Positions 45,412 through 56,699 of a stretch of DNA of 64,000 nucleotides are shown here, in pieces; positions within the stretch are counted from its first letter, which is position 1; the number at the start of each line of letters is the position of its first letter. The position numbers and the translations under genes were made by a program. The stretch is taken from assembly GCA_028023455.1 (NCBI GenBank), contig JAQFVV010000003.1, positions 394,001 through 458,000 of the forward strand. The letters run 5' to 3'. Origin of the DNA: Epiperipatus broadwayi (lineage: Eukaryota; Onychophora; Udeonychophora; Euonychophora; Peripatidae). The notes beneath the pieces are model-generated. The model was not told the DNA's origin and ran no database searches. It saw nothing but the letters and a program-made list of their open reading frames with translations.

Positions 45412-46073
45412 ATAAAAAACATAACACTATATAAAATAATATCTCATTAAAAAGATTTTTGATAAAAAAGTGAAAAAAAGTTATGAGAGATCATTTTGGT
45501 GTGGGGGACATTGTATATAGTACAAGGTATCCTATATTTCTATGAAACCAAAAATATAAAAATGAAAATAGGCAAAACATTATTGATAGAGGTTGAGATG
45601 TAAACTTGCATTAAATAATGATGTATACTTTATTTATAATCTTTATAATATCTATAGTGAGATTATTATGTATAATATCCTTGAAGACTAAGATGTTAGA
45701 ATAGCTACAGAGAAATGATCCATAAATAAGTTGAGAAATGCTGACTATATTTTGATGTTTGATGGTGATGAAAATAAATTAACATTAACTATGAAAAAAT
45801 TATCAGTGAAATTTATTTTTAACATCCTCACATCTCTTCAAATCTGATGCATGGTAAATTTTTGGAGTTATAGATATGTAAACCAAAAGTATGCAGAAAA
45901 ATTATGATAGCAAGACAGTAATGATAAAATTGTGTAAAATATAAAAACACTAAAACATCAAAGTATTTTGTGTTGTTTTTCCAATTGTTATTCATTTCAC
46001 CAAATATGGACACTCAAAAAAAGAAAATTACAAGAAAACAAAATGATGCATTTGAAATTTAATGTTTTTGAAA
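45412..46073. other. AT-rich non-coding stretch
   Basis: No gene or repeat recognised. The first 30 bases (ATAACACTATATAAAATAAT) are also found next to the half copy at 54.3 kb, so the dispersed unit may extend slightly beyond the palindrome. Confidence 0.5.
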
Positions 46074-46180
46074 TACACCCGGGTCTCATTTTATGCGGAT
46101 TTATTTAATGCAATTTTGAAGTTATGCGATTCATGATTCTTTTTAATATCTTTGTATGCAGTTTTTTTTTATGAGATAAA

Positions 46181-46304
46181 AATTATTAGATCAGAAGTCG
46201 AGCTCCAATATTGTGCTATCACTTTAAATATTATAAATTTCGCACACTCACATTATATTTAAAGTAATAGTACATTATCGGAGTTCGACTACCATCTAAT
46301 AATT
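46181..46304. repeat. foldback repeat nested in the pogo-like element
   Basis: AATTATTAGAT ... GTCGAGCTCC pairs with GGAGTTCGAC ... ATCTAATAATT about a centre at 46243. Arms are about 48 bases. It may be a small element inserted into the larger one. Confidence 0.8.
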
Positions 46305-46410
46305 TCAATATTTTCAGTGCTTTATAATAGTACTGTAATAGATTTTATGTAATAAAGAAGTTCATAATTCACTTAAAATCAGAATTTCCCCATTTTATGT
46401 ACACACATTA

Positions 46411-46708
46411 AATTTTACAAGACTATAATGTAAATCTGTTCAAACATTATAGATAAAAAATACTATGTTAGTTGTTTTTGCATTTTAAATCACGTCCTAT
46501 TTTTGCTTTTTATCAAAAGAGTATGTAATTAATTAATCATTTAGTGTCCACAAGTAATAAATTTTACAAGATTATAATGTAAATCTGTTCAAACGTTATA
46601 GATGCCTATATGATGTATGTTGTTGTTTTTGCATTTTAAAACACGTTCAATTTTTGCTTTTTATAAAATGAGTATGTAATCAATTAATCATTTAGTGTCC
46701 ACAAGTTT
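46411..46708 (+). repeat. tandem duplication, 2 x 149 bp
   Basis: AATTTTACAAGA(C/T)TATAATG to TTTAGTGTCCACAAG is repeated at a 149-base period with several substitutions and small indels. It lies inside the pogo-like element. Confidence 0.88.
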
Positions 46709-46773
46709 ATTTTTAAAAGGTGGATAACAGCAGTGGGCACAATAAACTTGCCAATTAAAATCTGATTTTTAAT

Positions 46774-46842
46774 TGTAATTAACAATTTAAAAATTACGTA
46801 ACAAGGTGTTGTAATTAACAATTTAAAAATTACGTAATAAGG
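46774..46842 (+). repeat. tandem duplication, about 2 x 36 bp
   Basis: TGTAATTAACAATTTAAAAA followed by TTACGTAA(C/T)AAGGTG occurs twice in succession. Each unit contains a short AT-rich inverted segment. Confidence 0.8.
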
Positions 46843-47563
46843 TGATGTGAAACAGTGAACTTTGATTTTTAAACGGAATTGAAAATTAAAAAATTAAAGA
46901 CAAAAATAAGAATTTAATTTTTAATTGTTAGTTTTAATTAAATTTTGCCCAATAGTGGTGAGTCAGTGTCTTTTTATTATCATAAGTCTAAGTTCTTATT
47001 TTTATTTTAAACTTTTAGTTTACTCTAATGGAGAGATAAAAAAACACCCAAGAAAATGAATTTCTTTGGAAACAAAAATTTCAATTTTAGATTGCTTAGC
47101 AAAATGGGAAGGATCAACAATGATTGGAAAATGTTTTAGTTGTATTTCCTCTTGACTTTGTTTAAGGAGAAGCTACAGTACATCACATCACTTCATGACA
47201 AATCTGATGTCTCAAATATTGATAATAATTAAAATACCATACATGTATGAAAAAAAAGTAAATTATACATAAAAATATATTGTTTTGAATAAAATTAAAT
47301 ACTGTAGTTAATAAAAAAAGTTTGTCTTGTATCAATTTTTTTCAAATTTGAAATTTTTTATTACTCATATTTTATTTTCTTATTTCTTTTTATGCGAATT
47401 TTAAAGTAATTTTACATTGCTGCTTTGCTTTTATTTGATTTTTTTGAAAATTACAATACGTATCCCCCATTTTTCAAGGTAAGTTAAGTCTATTTTTGTG
47501 CGATTTCTTTTGTGTGCATTTTCTGAGGAACCTATTTACCACATAAATTGAGACCCAGATGTA

Positions 47564-49425
47564 TGCTTCTAATTTCCTTTACTGACCTTTACTGCATATA
47601 TTTTAGAAAAACTTAAGGTCAACAAGAAACTGAAAATTCTAATTAAAAGAGAGATAATGGCATATATCAAATAACAAAATTAGGAAATCCCACTCCAAAA
47701 AAGTGAAATGGTCATTTTCCAATGTGGTGGAGAGATCAGATTAGATAAGGTACTGCCATGTATATAACCCAAAATTAAGAAGTATAAAGGAGAATAATAT
47801 AAAGCTTCATATAATATCAATCATTAATTACAATGATAAAATATATTTATATTTGAGCATTTCATTAATTAATTGATGCTTATTCAGAATTTCTAATGAA
47901 AGTTTGTAAATGTTACTACATATTTAACAATTACACTTAAACATTACTTCATATGAACTGTTATAAATAAAAAATAATTATGCAAACCTTTTTCAATAAT
48001 AACATCCGACTATTTATTGTATAAATAACCGAACCGAAATCGTGTGAGATTTGAACACCACAAAAGAATTACGCTTTGATTCAGAAACCTTTAAATTCCT
48101 CAATTCATCATCACTCTACACTGAATTAAACAGCAGAGAGCAGGAAAAACATCATTGTAATCTAATTATATTCAACTGTGTCGTAATAATTTTTAATATG
48201 TAAAAAGGCTGAAGTCACAATTTTATTAGCTATCCCATGTGATTATTTATATTTCTCAAGTGATCTTGTGTTAAAAGTAAACTGGGGTGTCGGCTTTCTA
48301 ATATATCATGATCATCATTTTCAATCATTACGATCCACTGTAGAATAGCGATTCACAGGGACTTCAGACTCTTCGATTAAAAAAAGAGAGATGTTTGTTG
48401 AGAGTAACAAGAAGAGATCGAAAACAAAAATACATGACTTTCTAATTAATTTCAGAGTTCAAAAGTCTAACTTTAAAAAAAAAAAATTCTTTAGTTTAAA
48501 AATAAAGCAAACCGTTAATTAAAATAGGAAAAAAAAACATTTGTAGAATTTCTAATGAAACTTTAAAAATGTAGTATTTAACTATCAAAATTAAAACGAC
48601 TCCACTTAAAGAATAGCTTCAGTGAACCGTTTTAAAAAAACAATTAGTTCACGCAATCCTTTTATATATATAAACTATTTGTTATAAATATTTTCATTTA
48701 GAATTAAATGGCTGGACAGGAAGTACAAAATAAATCTATTTTTTTTTAAATTAAAAAAATACTATTGCATCTTCAGTGTGATTAATATTTCGAGAAGCAA
48801 ATGCTTCCCTCCCCTACTTTAAATTTTATGTTTTGAAATGTATCAACATTTTAGTTTTTCTGAGCATGCTCTGTTTTATCAGTGTATTATTTCTCAATAA
48901 AAAGCAATCACATATTAAATAACTATGCTATCATTGACAGCATTTATTTTTGATTATAGAAGCTGTTTTATGTAATTTCTTTTTTTTTTTTTTTTGCTCT
49001 TCAATTCAAAGTTTTAAAATTTTCTGCTCTGGAAAATGGAATGAATAAAAAGGATTTTAATAGTTACTATACTCTCTTTAAAGCGAGAAAACTTTTCAGT
49101 TATTAAGAGTGTCTGCCGTGCCTGAGGTTAAAAATATTATTAGAGTGTTTTTAAGCAAATCTATTAATATATGATGCTGTTGAAAGTCTTAAATAAGATG
49201 CAAACTAAAGAGTTTTAAATTAAATATATATAATAAAAATGTTTATAGTTGTAAATGCAATATATATTTAATAAAAAAATATAAGTAAATTATGGATTCG
49301 TCACTCGTACGTGTGTACAACTTAATTATGATATAGTTTTTTCATGATCAAAGCGAAAGTTTACCCAGATCCATGCACAGGACAGTAATGAAAAAGAAAA
49401 GAAAAATCACTAGAATAATAAACAA
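47564..49425. other. AT-rich non-coding stretch
   Basis: No gene is supported. A slightly more complex block is at 48000-48420, with no recognisable motif. Confidence 0.5.
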
Positions 49426-49499
49426 TATGTCATATATTAAAACCAAGAGAACAAGCTGGATTTAAAAGTGGTTTTAGTACAATAGATCATATCCAGGTA

Positions 49500-50081
49500 T
49501 TGACAGAAATTATAGAAAGGACAAATGAATATGAGTTGCCATTATGCTTAGGATTTGTAGACTATGAAAAGGCATTTGATTCTATAAACATTTCTTTAGT
49601 GATTAAAGCATTGGATCATCAAGGTGTAGATCCAGGATATTGTCATATTTTGAAGAATATTTATAAAAATGCAACAGCAACAATTAGATTACATAATGAT
49701 AGTAGGAAAATCAACATTGGAAAGGGTGTAAGACAGGGTGACTCCATATCTCCAAAACTTTTTACAGCAGTGTTGCAAGAAGTATTTTGTGGATTAAAAT
49801 GGGAAGCTAAAGGAGTGAAAGTAAATAGAGATTATTTAAGTCATTTAGATTTTGCAGATGATGTAGTTGTTTTTGCAAATAATGCTTTAGAGCTACAGGA
49901 CATGTTGCAGGAGTTATCAGATGAAAGTAGGAAAGTAGGACTAAAGATAAATGTTAAGAAGACTAAAGTAATGTTTAATAAATTTTCTCAAAATATGAAA
50001 ATAAAGATTGATTATGATGAATTAGAAGAAGTTAACAGTTACAAATATCTTGTCAGATTATTAATACAGATGAAAATATAA
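49500..50081 (+). pseudogene. reverse transcriptase, palm region (RTE-type LINE)
   Basis: Shows FVDYEKAFDSI (first catalytic Asp), GKGVRQGDSISPKLFTAVLQE and the FADD catalytic box in HLDFADDVVVFA, then KTKVMFNK and VNSYKYL. The QGDxISPKLFTAV sequence with FADD instead of YADD is typical of RTE-related LINEs. A one-base shift near 50052 throws the frame off after VNSYKYL. The correct continuation is in the next frame and begins before the ATG at 50081. The protein is continuous with upstream sequence back to about 49440, so the ATG used is not a real start. Confidence 0.9.
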
Positions 50082-50600
50082 TGGATAAAATTAATCATAG
50101 AATTAAACTTGGTTGGAGTGCTTTTGGTAGAAATAACTTGATATTAAAAGGAAATATGCCTATGTGTTTGAAAAGGAAGGTTTTTAATACATGTGTTTTG
50201 CCAGTTCTTACTTATGGATGTGAGACTTGGACCCTTAATAGAAGAGCAATACAGAGACTTCAGACCACTCAAAGAAGTATGGAGAGATGCATGTTGGGAG
50301 CAACAAGAAGGGATTGAAAACACAATGTATGGGTAAGAAAACAAACAGTTGTTACTGAACTTATTAAAATAATTAAGAGACTGAAGTGGAGTTGGGCTGG
50401 ACATATTGTTAGAAGAGATGATAACACATGGACAATTGAAATTTTAAACTGGATTCCAAGAGATTGTAAAAGACCCAAAAAGAGACCACATGTGAGATGG
50501 ATGGATGAAATAAGAAAGTGTGCAGGGGTGATGTGAAGAAAAGAAGCTAATGATAGGAAAAGATGGATTGAACTTTTATAGACCTTCATCCTGCAGTGGA
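50081..50600 (+). pseudogene. reverse transcriptase thumb and C-terminus (RTE-type LINE)
   Basis: The continuation in the shifted frame: KINHRIKLGWSAFGRN, VLPVLTYGCETWTLNRR and MERCMLGATRRD, followed by an in-frame TGA at 50318. Beyond it the frame continues recognisably (IKRLKWSWAGHIVRR, RPHVRWMDEIRKCAG, DRKRWIEL) with further stops near the end. The YGCETWxL and W-x-GH(I/V)xR motifs are standard landmarks after LINE RT domains. Confidence 0.88.
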
Positions 50601-50639
50601 TTGATAATGATTGATGATGATGATGATAATTAAAGACAT

Positions 50640-51605
50640 TGTAGTTATCTTTCATAATTCACCTTCGAGCTAACATTAGCTAAATACACATTTACAGATC
50701 AATAATTGACGAATTAATTAATAACTACCTACTTAAAAGAAACAACTTAAGTTTGCAATGTGTAAAAAAATTCAGTTTCAGCCAGGTTTGAATTCCTAAT
50801 CATGTTTGTGGCATGCAGTTGAGTTACTCACTATGGCATAAGACCTTTTATGTAAAATGTGCAAGAAACAGATAATAAAATATAAAAGAGATTTAAAAAA
50901 TATTTCTAAAAAAATAAATATCAAAATGAATGGACTTTTTAAATTTTCTATACAATTATTTTATATTTTTTTAAAAAGGGTATTGGTTGCTATGTACAGT
51001 GCAATTCTAGCAAAAAATGTTTAGTTCATGCAAGATATACCATTTATCACTACATTGGACTTGGAGGAAAAAAAACAAATTAAAATATCAGTCAAGGAAT
51101 CCCATTCTCTGGCTTAACATATGCATGATTGTTACATTTCAGAATCTTCTTGTTTTAACTAGAGTGACAAATATAGTTGTCATATTTTGTTAAGATATGA
51201 TCACCAATGCAATTACATTAATACAAATGATTGACTTTGCTTCTTAAATCCATATGATTTTTAGATATTGATGTATTGCCATTATCTTATCAAACATCAG
51301 ATAATTAATCTTTATGTATTCAGTGTATTTTCTGAATGATCCTCTGAACACATTAATTAAGTTTAAAACTACACAATAAAGTATTATCAACTTAATTTGA
51401 CTACTTCCAGCACTCAGATCTCTAATAATTACTTATTGCATTATCAAACATCAGACAATTAATCCTTATATTTATTTTTTAATGATAGACTACTTTATAC
51501 TGCACTTAAATTACTAAAATCTTAAACTTAACACAATTAAATAAATTAACAATAAGCGAATGTATTTTAAATTATTTAATGTCATTAAACACTCATTCTT
51601 TTATC
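50640..51605. other. AT-rich stretch with a spaced direct repeat
   Basis: No gene. The sequence ATTATC(TTATC)AAACATCAGA(T/C)AATTAATC(C/T)TTAT occurs at about 51273 and again at about 51434, which suggests a degenerate repeat with a period near 160 bases. Confidence 0.5.
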
Positions 51606-51869
51606 CTGTAAGGCAGTGTTTCCCAACCTGTGGTACGCGTACCACTGGTGGTACGCGAGTTGCTGGTTGGTGGTACACGAAAATTAATCAATAATGGCGG
51701 ACATAAAAAAAAATTAAATCATACAAATATCATAGAAACGTTTTTTCCTATAATTCATAAAAATTATTTTAATTAATAATATTATACAATAAAGTTGTTA
51801 ATATGTACAGTCGATAACGATCTTTAATGTTAATGATAAAATTGAAAGTATGATTAAGAAATTAGATTA

Positions 51870-52423
51870 TTGGAAACAGTAATATATATAAGTATCGAAA
51901 ACAATCAACTGGAAGTATTCGAAACTCTACATATTTTTTTGTTTGAAAATAAGGTTAGTCTGTCTCAAGATATACGAGAAAATATAATAGCACATTTAAC
52001 AGGATTAAAATTGTCTTTCATGGAATATTTTCCAAAACCCGAAAACGTAAATGATAATTGGCTTTCAAACCCCTTCTATGCAGAAAATTTAGAAAGAGCT
52101 ACATCATTATCAATAAAGAAAAAGAAAATTTAATAGAATTATCATGTGACAGAACTTTACAAGTAGAATTCAAACGACACAATCTAATTAATTTTTGGTT
52201 AAACATTAAAGAATATGAACAACTTTCTGAGAAAGCTCTTAAATTATTATTACCGTTTACTATTATGGAATTAGTAGGAAGAGCTTTTTCTTCAAATATT
52301 TTTTTAAAAAATAAGTATCGAAACAGAATGAACGCAGCTGTAGACCTAAGGGTATACCTCGCATCTTTTGAACCAAATTTCAAAAAATTATGTTGTTCGA
52401 AACAAGCACAAAGATCTCATTAA
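51870..52423 (+). pseudogene. hAT transposase C-terminal fragment (ZBED5/SCAND3-like)
   Basis: Two overlapping frames make one protein piece. The first (51870-52133) has LTGLKLSFMEYFPKPEN and NPFYAENLE. The second (usable from about 52110 to the stop at 52423) has LIELSCDRTLQVEF, FWLNIKEYEQLSEKALKLLLPF and the ending LRVYLASFEPNFKKLCCSKQAQRSH-stop, of which the QAQ-SH terminus is characteristic of this hAT group. Most hAT transposases of this type are about 600 residues. Here only about the last 180 remain, with a frameshift in an A-rich run (about 52110-52130). The BED zinc finger and the N-terminal catalytic part are missing. Confidence 0.88.
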
Positions 52424-52524
52424 ATTTGATTATGATAAGAAAATATATTAATTGTTTTTTTATAATTGTGTTTTTATTAAAACCATTTATTAGTAAACGA
52501 ATATGACAAAATAGTAGATAAATA

Positions 52525-52788
52525 ATGAGTCGGATCGCAAATCAATCTAAATTATTTAATTTGAAAGAATGTATCAGAAAAGGATCATATCCAGAAATTA
52601 GACTCTCATTAATTCTTGATCATCTATTGTGGATTACTAGATTTAAGCTAGTATTTAGTCACCAAAATTTTAATCCTATTAACTTCATGCTGAACAATAT
52701 AAAGAAAACAAGAACAAGAGATAGCCTGATAACCCCTAAGGTTATTTTTACCATGACTTGGGACATGCTGGATTTATCCTCTCCATAG
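52525..52788 (+). CDS. unrecognised 87-codon frame downstream of the transposase, inside the hAT element
   Basis: Begins ATG-AGT-CGG and encodes a peptide with a Leu-rich middle (LRKGSYPEIRL-like, LILDHLLWITRFKLVF). It lies between the transposase stop and the right end, a part of hAT elements that is normally non-coding. No family is recognised. It may be captured sequence, an old nested fragment or chance. Confidence 0.25.
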   Translation: MSRIANQSKLFNLKECIRKGSYPEIRLSLILDHLLWITRFKLVFSHQNFNPINFMLNNIKKTRTRDSLITPKVIFTMTWDMLDLSSP

Positions 52789-53590
52789 CCCAACCAATAG
52801 CAAGATGCTCCGAAAAAGAGAAAACAGACTCAAATTTGGGAAAACCAAATGAAGGAATGAGAAAACACTTTGAACAAAATATGTACCAAATAATCTTTAA
52901 TGTAATAATGTAATCTTTAATAAATTATTTTGGAAAAAATATGAAACTTTGAACAAACTCATACATATAAATATGTTACAGTGAGTTTATAATTTCAGTG
53001 AGTTTATAATCTGGCGTGACGTTTAGGCATGTTTCAATGTAATTTGTCTCATTATGAGATGTGAATACATACATTGTCACCCTATAATATATATAATGCA
53101 AATAAAATAACACACTTGCAATAACAAATTTCACGAAATACAATCATTTTTACGAAGTGGTACAATTTAGCGTGATGTACTACCAAGTGGTACACGAGCC
53201 AAAAAAGGTTGGGAAACGCTGCTGTAAGGTATCAGAAAAATGCAAGTTTCTTACTTTTTAATAATTAAAATACTGTAATTAATCTGAAGCATGCAACACC
53301 AATTAAAATAATTATATACATTAACTAAAATTAATAACACAAAAAAAAATCAGAAAAAGTATCAGTGAAAGCTTAATAGGGAATAGTTAAATCCACAAAC
53401 ATAAATACTATGGTGAATAACATTAGTTAATATTTGACATGTGGTCCAAGTGTTATAAAGCTTAACATAACTTCAGTTACTCTTTCACATTTTAAAAATT
53501 ATTATAAATTGTCAAAAAAAATTACTTTAATCTTTAATAAACACTTAATTTATTAAATATTTTAATAAATTTGTTTAGTACAGGAAAATT

Positions 53591-53997
53591 CTCAAACTCA
53601 AACCCAAGATAGAAACTTTATAAAGATAAGAGTAGTAATCTTATCTTTAACCTAAATTTTGATTTATATAGGCCAATCATTTGTGATGGTGAAGATTTTA
53701 CTTTTATGTCCAGCATATATGTGAAAAGATAAAAAATATTTATATTTAATTATATACATACTACATGCTTGATAAACAAATTTCATAGTTACATAGTTTC
53801 TATTAATTCTTAAAATTGACTTATAATAAATTAAAAGTTTTCACATATATTAATATATAAAAGAAACTATGAATGTAACATCTCCACTATTTCAAATCAA
53901 GCTGCTTCAGATTGGCCTATATAAATCAGAATTTAGGTTAAGGATAAGACAGCTGCTTTTATCTTTATAAATTATCTATCTTGTGTTTAGGTTTGAG
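53591..53997. repeat. foldback repeat, 407 bp
   Basis: The outer arms CTCAAACTCAAACCCAAGATAG ... ATAGGCCAATC pair with GATTGGCCTAT ... CTTGTGTTTAGGTTTGAG about a centre at 53794 (arms about 88 bases). Inner segments also have inverted partners (CATATATGTGAAAAG with TTTTCACATATAT; TTTCATAGTTACATAGTTTC with GAAACTATGAATGTAAC) but with shifted centres, so the interior has rearranged. Confidence 0.8.
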
Positions 53998-54077
53998 AGT
54001 CAAGACAGCATCATTGAGCTTATACAAATTAGTACATTTAAGAATGATGTATCATAAATTCTAGTCAATTTTGCAGG

Positions 54078-54345
54078 TGGCATTCATTCAGACACAGTAA
54101 AAGTAATTTAAAGTGATTGTTCAATATCTTCACGCTCCCATTTCCAGTACTTAAGATTTTCCCATACTTAAATGTTTGGGTTGAAAGAATAGGTGGATTC
54201 ATTCTATTCTTTCACAAAGACTTTATCTTGTATTGGAAAATGAGAGTATTCATTTATAGTTAAGATCCACAAAGCACATGTGCATTAGCTTGAAAATCTG
54301 ATTATTAGTTTATTACAATTCAAAAACATCACGCTATATAAAATA
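54078..54345. repeat. single-arm copy of foldback family F45
   Basis: Matches the centre-to-right half of the palindrome at 44980-45411: AATTTAAAGTGAT, CTTAAGATTT-CCCATAC, GGTTGAAAGAAT-GGTGGATTCATT, GAGTATTCATTTATA and GCACATGTGCATT in order. It then shares the flanking CACTATATAAAATAA. The other arm is missing immediately to the left. A short piece in the opposite orientation (AAGCTAATACACATGCGCTT) is at about 55132-55150. Confidence 0.8.
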
Positions 54346-54585
54346 AATATCTCATTTATATAAATTAGTACAGTGTATATGTGAAAAGATAAAAATACTT
54401 TCTATTTAATTAAATTTATGTTTATAGCAAAATTGCAAAAAAAATATATTTACTGATAAAGTAATATTTTTCTCATAATGTTTTGGGTATTTTTGCAATT
54501 TTATTTTTTAAAATTCAAAACAAAAAAGCTTATTGAAATATTTTTAATTTTTACATTTGATTAATTAATTTATAGACAATGTTTA

Positions 54586-54749
54586 GATCATAGAGAAATA
54601 AATCAACCTCCAGTCAAGCATTGTTTATAAATGTGTATTAAAATTCCATGCACTCACCCACCAGTATTAGTAGGTGAGAGCACAGAGATTTTAATATACA
54701 TTTGGAAACAGCATGTAATGTGAAGTTATTAATTTCTTTCTCTATGATT
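54586..54749. repeat. foldback repeat, about 160 bp
   Basis: AATGTGTATTAAAAT pairs with ATTTTAATATACATT around 54665.5, the inner arms CACTCACCCACC/TAGGTGAGAG close the loop, and CATAGAGAAATAAAT pairs with ATTTCTTTCTCTATG further out. Confidence 0.8.
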
Positions 54750-56039
54750 ACAATTATTTCAACTCTTAATAGTAATTGAAATATTTATATAAAATGTTTT
54801 AGTAGCATATTGAGGATTCACATACAACTTTATAAAGAAGATCTATTTACATAACTGATTAAGGCTTGTTAATTTGTAAAAACTTTTCTTTTAATCAGTT
54901 AAGTTATTTTGATTTTTAAAACATTACTTATTCTTTTTTTTTTGAAAAAGTACAAAATTTCTTGCTGGAATCTGTGATTTTCAATAGTCAATTGTATTTG
55001 AGAGATACTGTGAACTCTGAAGACAATATAGATGTAGTTGTAAAAAATATTTATTACTTGAGCATAGCAATGGTGTTCATATAACTGTTACAAACATTTT
55101 ACAAAACCAATTATAATATTAATAAGCCAGTAAGCTAATACACATGCGCTTTATAATGATTTTGATTAATTAATGTTAAAAATATTTTTTGTTCTTTTTA
55201 CATTATTTAAAAAAAACATTTTTTATTCTTTATATTTTTATATTACTTTCTTTAAAAATTTATAGATTATAATTAAAATTAAATAAAAATTTATGTATTT
55301 TATTATATAATAAATGATAAATGTATTTTTTTTTCTACATTTTATACTAGTAATGAATTTATTTCTCAAATACATGCTGTTTATGGTTAATGAAAACAAT
55401 ATTATTTCTAAAAAGTATATATTTTTAATTTTTAATGCTTTTACTGCTTTTGATAACTTAATAACTAATTAAAATGTTTCCCATTTATAATATTAAAAGT
55501 ATATCTTTTTAAAACCATATTTTTGAAGCCAATTATGTTTGCAAACAAAAAACATGTGTAAATGAATATTATTTATACATTAACATAAAAGATAAGTTGG
55601 AATTTGTGTTGTATCTAATTTTTATTGCCTTTTTTCTTAGTAAATAAGAAATGCTCATCTATTACTAGAATTTATTGATAATTGCATTTTCTAAAGCTTC
55701 ATAAGCAATACAACTAATAATAAAACTTTAAAATGTTTGGTGGATTAAACTGCAAAAATATAATCATTCATTGATTATGGTTCATTTATATCTTTGTGTA
55801 CCTGTATAAAAATAACATATGACAATAATCCTTAAATAAATCCATGATTGACATTATTTTATATAATAATGAAGATATTTTAAATAGGAACAAAAAGTAT
55901 TTTTATATTTTGAATGATGATACAAGAACAGAAATAGTAATTTTTAATATATATTTATTCTATCTATTTATCTAGATGTAAACATGGTTATCCAACTTAA
56001 TGAAGTTAATTTCATTTTTTGTAATTATAAAAATAAAAT
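54750..56039. other. AT-rich non-coding stretch with a small hairpin
   Basis: No gene. A hairpin TAACTGATTAA ... TTAATCAGTTA lies at about 54857-54904. The rest is very AT-rich. Confidence 0.5.
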
Positions 56040-56266
56040 AGTATTTAAAAAATTATTTAAAATAATGCTTTTATGTAAATAGCTCATTAAAAAGTAGAAA
56101 AATAACAAAGTAATAATCGATTTCATAAAAGCATTTGAGGTTTTTTTGATTTTTATGATTTATTTGAGCTCAAATGCCTTTTATTAAATTGATTATTACT
56201 TTATTTTTCTATTTTGTAATGGGATATTTACATAAAAGCATTATTTTAAAAAAAAAATTTTTAAAA
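56040..56266. repeat. foldback repeat, about 220 bp
   Basis: AAAATAATGCTTTTATGTAAAT pairs with ATTTACATAAAAGCATTATTTT about a centre at 56153. The pairing continues inward through AGAAAAATAACAAAGTAATAATCGATTT and its partner. The loop is T-rich and about 25 bases. Confidence 0.85.
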
Positions 56267-56699
56267 TATTATTTTCTTTTTTAGTTTTAATCATAATTTT
56301 AATTTAAATAAAATAATTTTCTATATGATTCATTTTTTAAATTATGTTTCTTTTTTTCCCACAAGAAACCACCTGTTGTCAATGGTTTTGACAGATGTAT
56401 TCATTTTAATTTTGAAAATGAAAAAAAAAAAACCCTACATTTCTTTAATCTTTTTATACAAATTTATTGTTTTTTTACAACATATTTATGAAATTTTAAT
56501 TATTTCAGAAGAATAATTCAGATTTTAGAATGAAAATGCACCTTTAATTCATTAAGTAAATTAATATTAATAAAATTTTACTCTATAAATGTAATATTAC
56601 TACTATTAACTCAATTGTTAAGAAATTTTCTCAGGAAAAGTAAGGTTGCAAGTTTGATTGTAAATGAGACCAGATTTTTTTTAATTGTTAAAAAAATTC

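Larger units (their letters stand above)
46076..47561. mobile_element. Tc1/mariner-pogo-like non-autonomous transposon
   Basis: The left end CACCCGGGTCTCATTTTATGCGG matches the inverted right end (CATCTGGGTCTCAATTTATG...) at 19 of 23 positions, and each end is directly flanked by TA (46074-46075, 47562-47563). TA target sites with such termini are characteristic of the Tc1/mariner/pogo superfamily. Subterminal TATGCGATT and GTGCGATTTC are also loosely repeated. I see no transposase remnant, so it is non-autonomous. It contains a nested 124-bp palindrome and two internal tandem duplications. Confidence 0.8.
49435..50633 (+). mobile_element. RTE-type LINE, 5' truncated, with TGATGA tail
   Basis: Starts within the RT domain (REQAGFKSGFSTIDHIQVL) and continues through palm, thumb and a C-terminal region ending RKRWIEL. 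It finishes in a short run of TGATGA repeats (50601-50630), the 3' tail style of RTE-clade elements. The endonuclease and 5' part are absent, as usual after incomplete reverse transcription. The coding part carries a frameshift and stop codons, so this copy is dead. Confidence 0.88.
51614..53221 (+). mobile_element. hAT transposon, internally deleted, 1608 bp
   Basis: Terminal inverted repeats CAGTGTTTCCCAACCT and AGGTTGGGAAACGCTG differ at one of 16 positions. They are flanked by a perfect 8-bp duplication CTGTAAGG (51606-51613, 53222-53229). Subterminal GTGGTAC motifs cluster at both ends (GTGGTACGCGTACCAC, GTGGTACGCGAG; CAAGTGGTACACGAG), likely transposase binding sites. The plus strand encodes only the C-terminal portion of a hAT transposase. 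The perfect duplication suggests the insertion is not very old, although its transposase is already broken. Confidence 0.95.
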
